Part shown: piece by piece, positions 39,387 to 51,658 of the stretch
Layout: every line of letters starts with the position of its first letter
Position numbering within the stretch: the stretch's first letter is position 1
The notes under the pieces: generated by a model
Databases searched by the model: none
The model's input: only the letters and a program-made list of their open reading frames with translations
Told to the model about the DNA's origin: nothing
Assembly: GCA_029216955.1 (NCBI GenBank)
Contig: JANAVB010005597.1
Span: 44,731,966 to 44,795,965 of the forward strand
DNA length: 64,000 bases
Reading direction: 5' to 3'
Source of the DNA: Iris pallida
Lineage: Eukaryota; Streptophyta; Magnoliopsida; Asparagales; Iridaceae
Position numbers and translations under genes: made by a program

Positions 39387-41702
39387 TGTCACGCCCCGCT
39401 CCCGTAGGAGCGATCGTCCTCGCTAAGACGTGATGCCGTACGAGCCTAAATTGCGCTCGTACAAGGCGGGTTCCATAACGGTCGATTACAGCGGCGGCGA
39501 CGGGGTCGTCGCCCAGAAGTCCCAAGCAGAGACAATGAACACGCAGCAAAAATTTAGAACAAAACACAAGTTATTCAAAGGATGATCTTTATTGATATCG
39601 AAACAACGGTTACATTGGGGGCACAAGGCCAAGATTACAATCACTCAAATGCACTCGTCTCACATTACAAATCACTCTGTTCTCTCTCATCTTTCGATAC
39701 AATACTTGAATCCAGCGGAAGCTTTGGAAGGCGATGTCCATACATTATGTCCCGTATAAGTCTTTGATTCCATACGGCCGTACGCTTCGAATCGCCAAGG
39801 AACTCCGTGCCTCGACGCATCAAAGCGAGCTCCGCGCCACGAGCTTCTACCTGTGCCTGCACATAAACACTGTGTGGGTGTCAGCACCACTATACTGGTG
39901 GAGTGAGGTCCTCGCCCACCCATACAAAACCTACACGTTTTATTTACTTTGTGCAATACAAGACCCTTTTTACGATTGTCTTTCTACTCTTGCCTTAGGA
40001 TCGATTTTAGGATCGACGCTCGGCCTATTTAGTGTCTTTAGACCATCTCCGTGCCTTGCACTAATAACGTACCCATACTTTGCCTCTAGACCTTTCTCGT
40101 GCTTGCATTGTCAACGTACCGACTCGTACTTATCTTTCGTAACATACTCTTGGATGTAACGACTAGGTCGTGTCAAATACTTGCCCTACGGCCCTTCTCG
40201 ACTTAACGTGCAACGACTAACCAAACTTGTTGACTGGTGCTGAGAACTCAAGTACGATAACGTATCTCGTGTCGAAGCACGTGTATATCACGTATAACCG
40301 AATCGTAGGCTTTACAATACTTTAGTGCAACCGAGCACACATTTCACAACATATCGCACATCGTGCTTACGCTTCCTTTGTTACGACCGACACCGTGCAT
40401 GCGGATTTACCGCTTAGCACGCCAATTATCTATATGAAAGGCCACTGGCATGACAAGCCATCACGGACATAGCTCGGGTAGGCGGCGGGTCCTTCGATGC
40501 AAGGTAGCTAGCCCCATGGAAAGCCCCCGACTACCCACGCAATAAAAGCATGCGTTGCTATAACGTCTACCTCCTTGGACGACTGGGCCCGGTGCCCCGG
40601 TGTATAACCAGTCTAGGCAGAAATCCTTGTCGACAAGGTGTCCAATGACCACGCACCTACGAGACATCTAAACTCACGTAAATGCATGGCCTAATTATTG
40701 GTACGACCGGAACTATACTTAGCAACTCGTGCTCTGAATCACACTTGGCATAACGTACCTCAGGACCGCGAGACTCCCAACCGAGGGACCGTCACGAACT
40801 TCTTAACGTGGATAGGAACGCGAGACTCCCAACCGAGGGACCGCCTCGAATACTTAACGTGGATAGGAACGCGAGACTCCCAACCGAGGGACCGCCTCGA
40901 ATACTCCTTAACGTGGACAGGACGCGAGGCTCCCAACCGAGGGACCGCCTCGAACATCTTTGAACTCGAGGGAACGACTACTACGTAGCCTTCCAACTTA
41001 ACTTGAACAAAACGTGTTCCTTAAGTGCCATGGACCGTGGCTAACTTTTACATCGTGCCAACCGTGGCTCGTGCCTGTAACTGACTTTCGTCTTACGTGA
41101 CGCTATCACCCAAGTCATACGTTATATGATAGCCCTTGAGATCGTGGGACTATTTGACTTGACAACCGCAGAACGAGCGGGACGGCACTTAGAATGACTT
41201 AGGTCGATCGACATAACTTTTGGCTAACTTACTCAAGCCTACAACTTAACCCGAGGGACAAGCCAAGGCTATGCCAAGCCTTGCGCAGTGGAAACGTGCA
41301 TGCTTTATCGAGCATTTACGCGGACGACGCCTATGACTTAGGCTAACTCATCGTTTGTGTCGAATACCAAATTTCCTTCTCCCAAGCCACGGGACGAAGG
41401 ACCGAGTGTCATTTTAAAGCACGCTGAGCCGACTTCTATTGAGACCGTGGGACCATTTTCCATGTTCTAAAATATTTCGACGGGTCGGGATTATTCCCTT
41501 AGCTATGTGGGTTCGTAGCTTTTATATTAGCCTACTTGTGCAAGTTGAAACCACACGAATTATTAAGTGAAGGCAGAGATGAGAAAAGTTCACCGAAACT
41601 ACCCCACCTGAGCGATGTCTTCGAGTCGCCGTTGTAAGGCCAAGTCCGAACGCCGTCGGCGTTTCGATTCCTCCGATTGACTTTGCGGGACGGGGCACTA
41701 CA
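39387..41702 (-). repeat. 3' LTR of element D
   Basis: It is 2316 bp, equal in length to the right LTR. It includes a tandem repeat at about 40766-40965. Confidence 0.92.
40766..40965. repeat. Tandem repeat of about 51 bp in LTR D (four units)
   Basis: Each unit has GCGAGACTCCCAACCGAGGG, ACCGCCTCGAATACTT and AACGTGGATAGGA. The same array is at about 45648-45848 in the other LTR. Confidence 0.85.
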
Positions 41703-44267
41703 ACATACACCACTCAGAACAAGTCTCGTCCTCGAGACTTTCCTGAAGGCAACTCATCCTACCATTTCTATGGCCAAGACTTAATCGTACACACACTCCG
41801 CCTATGTGTTTCTTCGATTTTGAGCCATGCTCGCACTTATCGCTAACTTAGTCGTAAGGTACACCAATCGATCAACCAACATTTGAACTCGTCTCAATTC
41901 AATGATCGCGTTACCGTCAACATTTCTTAAACTTAACATTTCAAAATCCTCGACACTTTTCCGTTTCTCAAGTCTCACTTGTCAACGTATCACTTAGTTG
42001 GATCGTGCATATATTCCAGGCGTCCCCAAAATACATGTATGTCAGCCAAGCCTCGTGATAGAGAATCCGCCATCACCACTCGAGTCGGATCGTGCACATA
42101 TTCGGGCGTCCCTGATATACGTACATGTCAACCGAAACTCGCGAGTGGTGCCTCCGTAACACCTATCGCTTCGCGCTCGAACGTCTGCCTAACCGCTAGG
42201 CTATGTCTTTTCGTCAGTACTGGAATCATAGTTCCCAAACAACGATATCAACACTGACCCCATCCTAAGGTCAAACCAAATCGTTGGTACGGGGTTTTCT
42301 ACCCAAGCTCGCATCATTCCGACTTCTAAACATCGAGCATCGATTTCCTACGCACATCCCAATATTCGTAGCACGGGGTCCGAGTCGTTCGGTAAAGCCC
42401 TCATATAATAACTCACGTTTTTAACCAATCCCCGATAAGAACATATTGCTCGCTCGTTTATCAAGCCATTTCGTATAGTCTATCTCTTTTGAACACGTTC
42501 GACATAATCTGCCTATCAATCGTTCCAAGTCCCGTACGCTACGACACGATTCATTTCTAAACCGTAATTCATATTCCACGTTTCCGAAATCATCTATTCC
42601 AATTCACGTAATCGATCACAAGGTCATCCGACTTAACAATATGTTGCACCCCGATCTCACGCGAGTCAGATTATCTACGATGGGCACGAATCACCATGTA
42701 CGCTCCCGCGAGATAATCATTCTCATCGGGACGTAACACTTGTTTTGGGTCAAGACTAGTTTATTTACGATGCACGGATTGGACCTACTCAATCCTCAAG
42801 TTTCATTCAATCATCATTCGTAAGTCCTAACATCCTCGAATTTGACATCGCATCAAACCAATAAGTCAGGACAATCAAAGTTGCCGCGTCCTGATTTTCT
42901 GAGTTCGATTATTCCTGCGACATGAATCACCATGTCAGCGCTCACGCGGAACGATCGCCCCAAATCCGACGCAACGCATGTGCGAGGCTAGAGTAGCGCT
43001 CGCGCAAGACAAGACCGTCGACGTTGCGGTTATCAACGCAACCATCAAAACACGATCACTTTTATCCAACATTTATCTCAATCAAAATTATAAGCATTGC
43101 ATCCAACCGAATAATGGCACTTGCACGATCGTCATTCACCGAGTCCGAGTACCTCCGAGTTATTGCATATCATCTTTGATACGCCTCAATACCATCGACG
43201 ATATATGTAACCTGATGATCTTCGTTTGCAACGAATTCTGAGTCGTGCGAATGATGCTATCGTCCGACTGGATAATCTCCTCGAACCGTTCACCACATCA
43301 ATTTTTTCAACCCAAATTCACGTATCGTTTATCCGTCTATCTCAAGTCATCGACTAACGTATTTCCTCAATTCGCATCATTCCTTGCTAACTCAAACCAT
43401 CGAGCACCATCGATTTCAATCCTTAGAGTCGTTTGCGTAACTTCAAAATTCAACTTATCATTCACAGTATCTACCTGCCGTGCTAACTTTTCGTATACTA
43501 CCCGTATTAATTTCCTTCAATCCGATTTCACCTACTCCATCGTTTTCGCGTTTTATACTCGTGCAATCCTCAATCTTTCGCTCGAAAGCTTTCCAAGACG
43601 GACCATACACCACTCGGGATTCGAGTCATCCAATCTAGACCAAATCATGTTCGCGTTATTCGCTAAGACATATTTTGGATTCGTTCGACGAATCCCTAGC
43701 GTAATCGTTCACGTCGCATCGACGCACTAAATCGTTCGCACTATTCCTCAAAATCCAGAACAATCTTCCGTGTACGCCTAAGCGTTAGTCTGATAATGTT
43801 CCTATCAATATACACTCCAAGTGTATTTCCGTTTCCGACCAAGCGGTAACTAAAATTGGTTGCGACTCATTTGCACCAAAAGGTCGAGGTGCGCGATACG
43901 CGGACTAAGTTGTGCCGCATAACCATCCCGTATGGACTATACTTCGAGTTTTTACGCTCATTTGCTCATGTCGACGTAGGACTCGTTAGGCACGCACGCG
44001 ACTTGCTAACTTTAGCACACACTTTCTATCAACTCAAGGTCGGCACCGTTCGGCCCAAAGGCCATCACCTATCGATGCGTTCGATTGAACGCTTGTACGA
44101 GCTTTTGAAAATATTAGACTTATTATATGGACATGCCGAGGGACGTTTGAGAGAGAGCGCACCAACGATATCACGTTACAGAAGCACAATTCAGAGTTTG
44201 CGGAACAACAGAGTTAAAGAATTCAATCGGTAGTCCAAGGACGTAAAGCCGTGCTCTGATACCATTA
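41703..44267 (-). other. Internal region of element D, non-coding
   Basis: It is 2565 bp, CpG-rich, with frequent stops on the minus strand. Plus-strand frames at 43245-43730 and 43856-44233 lack known domains and lie antisense to the element. I see no gag or pol remnant. Confidence 0.6.
44253..44264 (-). other. Primer binding site of element D (tRNA-iMet type)
   Basis: The minus strand reads TGGTATCAGAGC, complementary to the 3' end of plant initiator methionine tRNA, three bases after the end of the right (5') LTR. Confidence 0.9.
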
Positions 44268-46583
44268 TGTCACGCCCCGCTCCCATAGGAGCGATCGTCC
44301 TCACTAAGACGTGATGCCGCATGAGCCTAGATTGCGCTCGTGTAAGGCGGGTTCCATAACGGTCGATTACAGCGACGGCGACGGGGTCGTCGCCCAGAAG
44401 TCCCAAGCAGAGACAATGAACACGCAGCGAAAATTTAGAACAAAACACAAGTTATTCAAAGGATGATCTTTATTGATATCAAAACAACGGTTACATTGGG
44501 GGCACAAGGCCAAGATTATAATCACTCAAATGCACTCGTCTCATATTACAAATCACTCTGCTCTCTCTCATCTCTCGATACAATACTTGAATCCAGCGAA
44601 AGCTTCGAAAGGCGATGTCCATACATTATGTCCCGTATAAGTCTTCGATTCCATGCGGCCGTACGCTTCGAATCGCCAAGGAACTCCGTGTCTTGATGCA
44701 TCCAAGCGAGCTCCGCTCCACGAGCTTCTACCTGTGCCTGCACATAAACACTGTGTGGGTGTCAGTACCACTGTACTGGTGGAGTGAGCTCCTCGCCCAC
44801 CCATACAAAACCTACACGTTTTATTTACTTTGTGCAATACAAGCCCCTTTTTACGATTGTCTTTCTAGTCTTGCCTTAGGATCGATTTTAGGACCGACGC
44901 TCGGCCTATTTAGTGTCTTTAGACCATCTCCGTGCCTTGCACTAATAACGTACCCATACTTTGCCTCTAGACCTTTCTCGTGCTTGCATTGTCAACGTAC
45001 CGACTCGTACTTATCTTTCGTAACATACTCTTGGATGTAACGACTAGGTCGTGTCAAATACTTGCCCTACGGCCCTTCTCGACTTAACGTGCAACGACTA
45101 ACCAAACTTGTTGACCGGTGCTGAGAACTCAAGTACGATAACGTATCTCGTGCCAAAGCACATGTCTATTACGTATAACCGAATCGAAGGCTTTACAACA
45201 CTTTGGTGCAACCGAGCACACATTTCACAACATATCGCACATCGTGCTTACGCTTCCTTTGTTACGACCGACACCGTGCATGCGGATTCGCCGCTTAGCA
45301 CGCCAATTATCTATATGAAAGGCCACTGGCATGACAAGCCATCACGGACATAGCTCGGGTAGGCGGCGGGTCCTTCGATGCAAGGTAGCTAGCCCCATGG
45401 AAAGCCCCCGACTACCCACGCAATAAAAGCATGCGTTGCTATAACGTCTACCTCCTAGGACGACTGGGCCCGGTGCCCCGGCGTATAACCAGTCTAGGCA
45501 GAAATCCTTGTCGACAAGTTGTCCAATGACCACGCACCTACGAGACATCTAAACTCACGTAAATGCATGGCCTAATTGTTGGTACGACCGGAACTATACT
45601 TAGCAACTCGTGCTCTGAATCACACTTGGCATAACGTGCCTCAGGACCGCGAGACTCCCAACCGAGGGACCATCACGAACTTCTTAACGTGGATAGGAAC
45701 GCGAGACTCCCAACCGAGGGACCGCCTCGAATACTTAACATGGATAGGAACGCGAGACTCCCAACCGAGGGACCGCCTCGAATACTCCTTAATGTGGACA
45801 AGACGCGAGGCTCCCAACCGAGGGACCGCCTCGAACATCTTTGAACTCGAGGGAACGACTACTACGTAGCCTTCCAACTTAACTTGAACAAAACGTGTTC
45901 CTTAAGTGCCATGGACCGTGGCTAACTTTTATATCGTACCAACCGTGGCTCGTGCCTGTAACTGACTTTCGTCTTACGCGACGCTATCACCCAAGTCATA
46001 CGTTATATGACGGCCCTTGAGATCGTGGGACTATTTGACTTGACAACCGCAGAACGAGCGGGACGGCACTTAGAATGACTTAGGTCGATCGACATAACTT
46101 TTGGCTAACTTACTCAAGCCTACAACTTAACCCGAGGGACAAGCCAAGGCTATGCCAAGCCTTGTGCAGTGGAAACGTGCATGCTTTATCGAGCATTTAC
46201 GCGGGCGATGCCTATGACTTAGGCTAACTCATCGTTTGTGTTGAATACCAACTTTCCTTCTCCCAAGCCACGGGACGAAGGACCGAGTGTCATTTTAAAG
46301 CACGCTGAGCCGACTTCTATTGAGACCGTGGGACCATTTTTTATGTTCTAAAATATTTCGACGTGTCGGGATTATTCCCTTAGCTATGTGGGTTCATAGC
46401 TTTTATATTAGCCTACTTGTGCAAGTTGAAACCACACGAATTATTAAGTGAAGGCAGAGATGAGGCAAGTTCACCGAAACTACCCCACCTGAGCGATGTC
46501 TTCGAGTCGCCTTTGTAAGGCCAAGTCCGAACGCCGTCGGCGTTTCGATTCCTCCGATTGACTTTGCGGGACGGGGCACTACA
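44268..46583 (-). repeat. 5' LTR of element D
   Basis: It is 2316 bp. Differences from 39387-41702 are scattered single bases with no visible indels. Confidence 0.92.
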
Positions 46584-46864
46584 TAGACACTTAGACTTCT
46601 ATCTCATGTATCTCTTTTGGATTTTATGTTTTATCTATCTTTATCATGCTCTACCTTAGATGTGATTGAGACTGTATCTGCTATGTCACCCCTATTCGGG
46701 GAGTATAAACTGTTTAGTCTTATACTGTTATATGCATTGAGACCTAGGACAACATTCTACCGTCGACACTGCGGCGTAGGCTGAGCGTTGTTACGTACTC
46801 GTACCCTCACGGTGGGTGCGGGTCGTGACACGTTTTTAGTGGTGGTCCATGCAGGTCGAGTTTA

Positions 46865-46896
46865 TGTAGTGGTATTCGAACTAGAGTACCACTACA
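46865..46896 (+). other. Conserved leader stem-loop of element B
   Basis: TGTAGTGGTATTC, loop GAACTA, GAGTACCACTACA form a 13-pair stem with one U-G pair, bracketed by GCAGG (46851) and CCTGC (46898). Most stem bases differ from A and T, yet pairing is kept. Confidence 0.62.
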
Positions 46897-47273
46897 GCCT
46901 GCACTAGGAATAGGATATATTTTGAAGATACTCAATCACAGTTAGGAACCCTTGAGATATTCCTGGGACGACCCTTGAGAATCTTGTTTAACTCCGATTT
47001 GAAAACTCTTTTCTTTTTTTTTCTTGATTTGATTTATCTTTACTTTCTGCTATTGAATTTGATTTTGATGGATTATTATTGAATTTGAGTTTGTATTTAT
47101 TGATTTTGATGAAGATTGTTGAAATTTGAATCTTGATGTTAGCTATAGCATCCGAGTTTGTAGTTATATGATTTGAAGGATTTTGTTCATTTCTGAATTT
47201 TGATGTTCGTTGATAAATTTGATTTTTTTTGGTATTCATTATTGATTTAATTTAATTTTTGGCAAGATGAAAT

Positions 47274-47554
47274 TATATGGGCTAGGTCATCTAAGTTATG
47301 GAAATCTTGTCTTCTATAGTCACATTAGCCAGCATGGTGAGGACATATAGTCTGATTTTGGATATATTTCTCGGGTGTAGAAATTTAAAGTTTTTGCAGC
47401 CAAGCTAGCGGCATCGCAAAAATATTAAATATCATGATTCTAGAGGTATGTGCATAAGTCAAGGACTCTGTGATTATCGTAGCCTTGCTCACTAGTATGA
47501 CGAGAATTTAGAGTACCATAATTTTGGATAGACGCATATGATTATCAGATTGTA
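47274..47554 (+). repeat. Non-coding block shared with element A
   Basis: It starts ATATGGGCTAGGTC and matches 2227-2508 in the same order, with well kept phrases such as GTGAGGACATATAGTC and ATTATCGTAGCCTTGCTCA. It lies upstream of the CACTA insertion. Confidence 0.72.
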
Positions 47555-48236
47555 CCTTAAATATTTTTGAACATGTTTTTGCTACTTTTGTTTCAGTCAT
47601 TCAAAAAAAAAGAGAAGGAATTATTGTTGTTTTGTTTTGTTTTGTTTTGTTTCTCATTGTTTACTTAGGATGTAGCTTTAGCTATTTTTATAAATCTTGT
47701 GTAACTTCTTACAAAAATTTATTTCTTCTTAATACAATAAACCAATGATTTTGCTAGGCCTTATTTTGGATTTGGTATTATAATTCTTGTTTCAAAAAAA
47801 ATGGGTCCCTCTTTTAAATAGATAAGCAGAACAGATTCTATTATCATTCTTTTTCTGCCAATATTTTTACTACCATCATTCCTTGTCTTATATACCTGTC
47901 CTGATTATATCAATTTCCTGTCTCATATATAATTCTGTCAGCTATACCTTGAAAACTCTTGAATCTTTATATCATTTTTATCTGAGAAATGTTGAGGAAG
48001 TGATATAAATCATTTAGTTCGAAAATGATGTAATTGGTTATCATATGATGATTTTGTAAGAATCAGAGTGTTGGATGTCAAATATGAAAAATTTGAAATA
48101 GAGATGTAGTAAAGGTTTAAAATGAAATCGAGGGATAAATGTTATCAATTTAGAAACAATCACAGAAAGTGGGTTATGAATAATTCATGGATGTATTTCA
48201 AAACTAATGAGGATGTTTAACACTACCAAAATACAC

Positions 48237-48570
48237 TCATTTAGCGACGGCTTTTTAGCGACAGAATTTTTTCGTCGGTATTAGCGACGGTTTTGTGGCC
48301 GCTCAGCGACTGATTTTCGACTACAAGCCTTTGCCATTTTTTGTTTTAATTTTAGGAGGAGGAACAGTCGCGCCGCCGTCGCTAGACTGACGGTAATATA
48401 GCGACGGATTTACCGTCGTCGCAACACAGTCGTATATTTGGCAGGAATTGTGTAGAAAATTGGCGGGACATATTTTCGACGACTTAGCGACGGGTAGTCA
48501 GTCGGCACATATCAAAAAGGGCGACTACCGGGCGACGGATGTATACCAGTCGCTAGTCCGTCGCTATATA
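48237..48570. repeat. Left subterminal repeats of CACTA E
   Basis: TAGCGACGG, CCGTCGCTA and close variants occur in both orientations, as in the subterminal binding-site arrays of En/Spm elements. Confidence 0.8.
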
Positions 48571-48593
48571 TACGTTCCAGACTTTAAATAAAA
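48564..48593 (+). promoter_or_regulatory. Candidate promoter of CACTA E
   Basis: CTATATATACG at 48563-48573 and TTTAAATAAAA at 48583-48593 precede a (CT)n-rich leader (48630-48830). A possible donor site AAG/GTAACC is at 48771-48778. It could transcribe rightward toward the ORF at 50627. This is inference. Confidence 0.35.
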
Positions 48594-48781
48594 CGGCGGG
48601 GAGAACTTTTCGCATTCCCCCTAAATTCACTCTCTCTTCCCTCTCTCTCTCTCTCTCTCCCTCTCTCTCTCTCTATCTCTCGTCGGTGTCGGCTTCGGTG
48701 ATCGGCGTCGGTGTCGTCGTCGGCATCGGTGTCGTCGTCGGCGTCGGCGTCCTCTCCTCTCTCTCAACCGAAGGTAACCCC

Positions 48782-48819
<38 letters not shown>

Positions 48820-48829
48820 CGTATAGGGG

Positions 48830-49405
48830 CTGGGCGGCGCGCTTGGGGCTGGGCCATCCGGGGCTTGGCGGCTGGCTTGGGTCGGGGGCTGGGCGGCGGG
48901 CTTGGGGCTGGGGCGTCGGGGGCTGGGCGGTGGGCTTGGGGCGGGGGCGTCGGGGTCTGGAAGGCGAGCTTGGGGTTTTGGGGCGTCGGGGGCTGGGCGG
49001 CTTGCTTGGGTCGGGGTCTGGGCGGTGGGCTTGGGACGGGGGCGTCGGGGTCTGGGAGGCGGGGTTGGGGCATCGGGGGCTGGGCGGCTTGCTTGGGTCG
49101 GGGTCTGGACGGCTGGCTTGGGGCGGGGGCGTCGGGGGCTGGGCGGCTGGCTTGGGTCGGGGGCTAGGCGGTGGGCTTGGGGCGGCGGCGTCGGGGGCTG
49201 GACGACTGGCTTGGGTCGGGGGCTGGGCGGTGGGCTTTGGACGGCGGCGTCGGGGGCTGGGCAGCTGGCTTGGGGCGGGGGCGTCGGGGGCTGGGCGGCT
49301 GGCTTGGGTCGGGGGCTGGGCGGTGGGCTTGGGGCGGCGGCGTCGGGGGCTGGGCGGCTGGCTTGGGGCGGCGGGCTTTGGTCGGGGGCGGCGGGTGGCT
49401 TTGCT
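48830..49405. repeat. GC-rich minisatellite in CACTA E
   Basis: GGGGCTGGGCGGCTGGCTTG and GGGGCGGGGGCGTCG alternate in units of about 30-60 bp. Three plus frames and the minus strand are open by composition (Gly/Trp/Leu-rich or Pro/Arg-rich). A protein is unlikely, though it might be a coding minisatellite. Confidence 0.8.
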
Positions 49406-49699
49406 TCTCAAATTCATCTGAGTTTATATATTGGCTAAATAAGTGTTATCCATATTGGGTGTTTCATTAGTTTGGTGGTGTTTGGATTAGTAAATGTGAA
49501 TATATATGGGGTTTGGATTCATGGTGTATATGTTCACTGTCTCAAGGACAGTGCGAGTTCTATCAGTTGTGTGCTTCTGTATAGATGTATATATCTATAC
49601 ATCTAGCTGTGATATACATATGTGTATGTGACAATCTCAGTTAGCGACGGACTAGTTACCGGTTAGCGACGGATATTTCCAGCTCCATTAATTGTATTA

Positions 49700-50034
49700 A
49701 TCTACGGTACGACATGGTGGCAGATATTTCCTGCAGCCATTCGACTGGCGAGACAGAAACTATGTTGCCGTAGATAAAGTTGCCTGTCCTCCGACCCTCA
49801 TCCCTCGGCAATGATGATACGACAACCCATCACTATATCTTATATAGTAGTAGATAATGTCTTAGTATATTACATTAGTGAGTTCATCTTGATTCTATTA
49901 CGTACGTCCTTCAGATACTAGATACGATAAGGTTAACATATCATACACGATATGTATACAGAATATAGATGATTCACACTAATGTATGCTAGAATGAATC
50001 TTCGGTTGTGTTCTGAGCCATCCGTTCTCACACT
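49700..50034 (+). repeat. Dispersed repeat of CACTA E, copy 1
   Basis: It runs from TCTACGGTACGACATGGTG to TTCTGAGCCATCCGTTCTC. Other copies or parts are at 50172-50502, 51004-51050, 51765-51980 and 52148-52440, with an inverted piece at 52880-53010. It separates the hairpins. Confidence 0.85.
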
Positions 50035-50171
50035 TAAAACACATAGGAATTAGTAGTGTGAGAGCGCCGGAGAGAGTGAGAGCGCTGGAGGGGGGGAGGA
50101 GAGAGAGAGAGAGTAAAATGGTACGATATGGTGAAGTAGTACTGTATTTTGGCTCCAGTTCCAGCTCCATT

Positions 50172-50502
50172 TGATCTACGGTACGACATGGTGATCAGGA
50201 CATAGTCTCTGCAGCCATTCGACTGGCGAGGCAGAAACTATGTAGCCGTAGATAAAGTTGACTGTCTTTCGACCCTCATCCCTCGGCAATGATGATACGA
50301 CAACCTATCACTATATCTTATATAGTAGTAGATGATGTCTTAGTATTACATTATGTGAGTTCATCTTGATTCTGTTACGTTCTTCAGATACTAGATACGA
50401 TAAGAACATATACTACACCATATGTACAGAACATAGATGATTCACACTAATGTATGCTTGAATGAATCTTGGGTTGTCTTCTGAGCCATCCGTTCTCACA
50501 CT
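50172..50502 (+). repeat. Dispersed repeat of CACTA E, copy 2
   Basis: It is collinear with copy 1 over its full length, sharing CATTCGACTGGCGAGGCAG and CCCTCGGCAATGATGATACG. Confidence 0.85.
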
Positions 50503-50626
50503 TGGCAAAAAATCAAATTTTTTATACTTTGTCGGCTTTCGAAAATGTACTCAAATTACATGATGGTTCCTTTAGTTAGCTTGCTTATGTTACAATTATA
50601 TTATTTGTGACTATCGATCTTACCAG

Positions 50627-50884
50627 ATGGCACCCATGACCCGAGGAGCGGCACGTCGTTTGAAGAAAATAGTGAATGCTGAGGTGGCTCCTCCTACAGT
50701 TGAGGAGGAAGTGGCACCAGTTGCTAGTGAGACCAGGAGTTCTATTCATCCAGCACCGGTAGCTAGTGAGACCGAGAGTTCTCTTCATGCAGTCCTTGCA
50801 AGGGACGACATCTCTCCTCGCTCCAAAAATCTCGCTTTTTCGAGGTGGATGCGTGAACGTATCACTGAGCGTTTGCGTGAGTAG
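50627..50884 (+). CDS. Small ORF in CACTA E, function unknown (MAPMTR type)
   Basis: It is 85 codons. It begins MAPMTRGAARRLKK, has a repeated PVASETxSS motif, and ends SRWMRERITERLRE. The basic start and Arg-rich end suggest nucleic-acid binding, but I do not recognise the family. The ATG follows TCTTACCAG, a good splice acceptor, so it may be the first coding exon of a spliced transcript from the left end. The ORF at 54663 also begins MAP-x-TR after an acceptor-like site. It could be a remnant of a CACTA accessory gene or a captured exon. Confidence 0.4.
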   Translation: MAPMTRGAARRLKKIVNAEVAPPTVEEEVAPVASETRSSIHPAPVASETESSLHAVLARDDISPRSKNLAFSRWMRERITERLRE

Positions 50885-51064
50885 CGTGGTTCTCATTAGC
50901 TATTAGTACTTATTTGTATTGGACTATTGGTATTGGGTTATTTTTGTATTAGACTATTTGTATTGGACTACTTATTGAGTTGTTTTTGTATTAGACTATT
51001 TGTACTGTCCTCCGACCCTCATCCCTCGGCAATGATGATACGACAACCAACAAGAGAGAATATT

Positions 51065-51658
51065 AGATCCATCTCAGTATGACGTATACTCTGAGAGATC
51101 ACTATTACAAAAATGATATCAGTAGTGAGATTGAGTGCTGGAGGAGATATTATCAGAGTATACGTCCTACTCAGATTGGTCTCCCACCGTTACTAATTTT
51201 TTCTGACAGCATGGTGGATGTGCTCCGTCAACAGAATCTTGCTCCGAACCAAAACTTTGCCCCGGAGCTCAAGTAGACATCCTTCGTGTAGAGCTCGAGT
51301 GAGAGGTTCCTGACAGCATGGTTGTCCTCATTTGTCAAAGTATTCGTGCTCATCCCACATTGGTTATGGGACGAGCACGGATACTTTGACAAAGGAGACC
51401 ACCTTGCTGTCAGGAACCTCTCACTCGAGCTCTACACGAAGGATGTCCACTTGAGCTCCGGGACAAAGTTTTGGCTCAGAGCCAGATTCTGTTGACGGAG
51501 CACATCCACCATGCTGTCAGAAAAAAATAGTAACGGTGAGAGACCCATCTGAGTAGGACGTATACTCTGATAGTATCCCCTCCAGCACTCAATCCTACTA
51601 CTGATATCATTCTTGTAAAGGTGATCTCTCAGAGTATACGTCCTACTCAGATGGATCT
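51065..51658. repeat. Hairpin H1: inverted repeat with arms of about 290 bp
   Basis: The left arm (51065-51357) and right arm (51366-51658) are inverted copies centred near 51362 with a very short loop. The same protein-like reading occurs in both arms (DISSEIECWRRYYQSIRPTQ and DISSRIECWRGYYQSIRPTQ), so the arm may derive from an exon. Single-base differences and small indels are scattered. Confidence 0.88.

Larger units (their letters stand above)
39387..46583 (-). mobile_element. Element D: LTR retrotransposon without coding region, minus strand, inside LTR of B
   Basis: Two LTRs of exactly 2316 bp (39387-41702 and 44268-46583) flank a 2565-bp internal region. TAGAC is duplicated at 39382-39386 and 46584-46588. 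On the minus strand the LTR begins TGTAGTGCCCCG and ends GGGCGTGACA. An iMet-type primer site next to the right LTR fixes the orientation. No gag or pol motif was found on either strand, so it is non-autonomous. The LTRs differ by few bases and CpG is plentiful, both signs of a recent insertion. Confidence 0.92.
35883..46830 (+). repeat. 5' LTR of element B, interrupted by element D
   Basis: The LTR pieces are 35883-39386 and 46584-46830; together about 3.75 kb, matching the 3' LTR 57514-61245 closely. It contains repeats of TTGTATAACATTGTACA at about 38800-38870 and a small TTGAC cluster at about 38366-38400. Confidence 0.9.
46831..48217 (+). other. Internal region of element B, left part
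   Basis: The leader matches A and T in layout (TTTTTAGTGGTGGTCCATGC, stem-loop). The rest is T-rich and non-coding apart from the shared block. It continues at 56160 after CACTA element E. Confidence 0.7.

Noticed and set aside
43245..44233. Plus-strand frames of 125-161 codons inside element D
   Set aside because: They are antisense to the element's orientation set by the primer site and show no gag or pol motif.
44253..44264. Possible initiator tRNA gene
   Set aside because: Only the 12-nt complement of the tRNA 3' end is present; it is a primer site.
48711..49421. 236-codon Gly/Leu/Trp-rich protein
   Set aside because: It comes from a GC-rich minisatellite open in several frames on both strands; no start context or family supports it.
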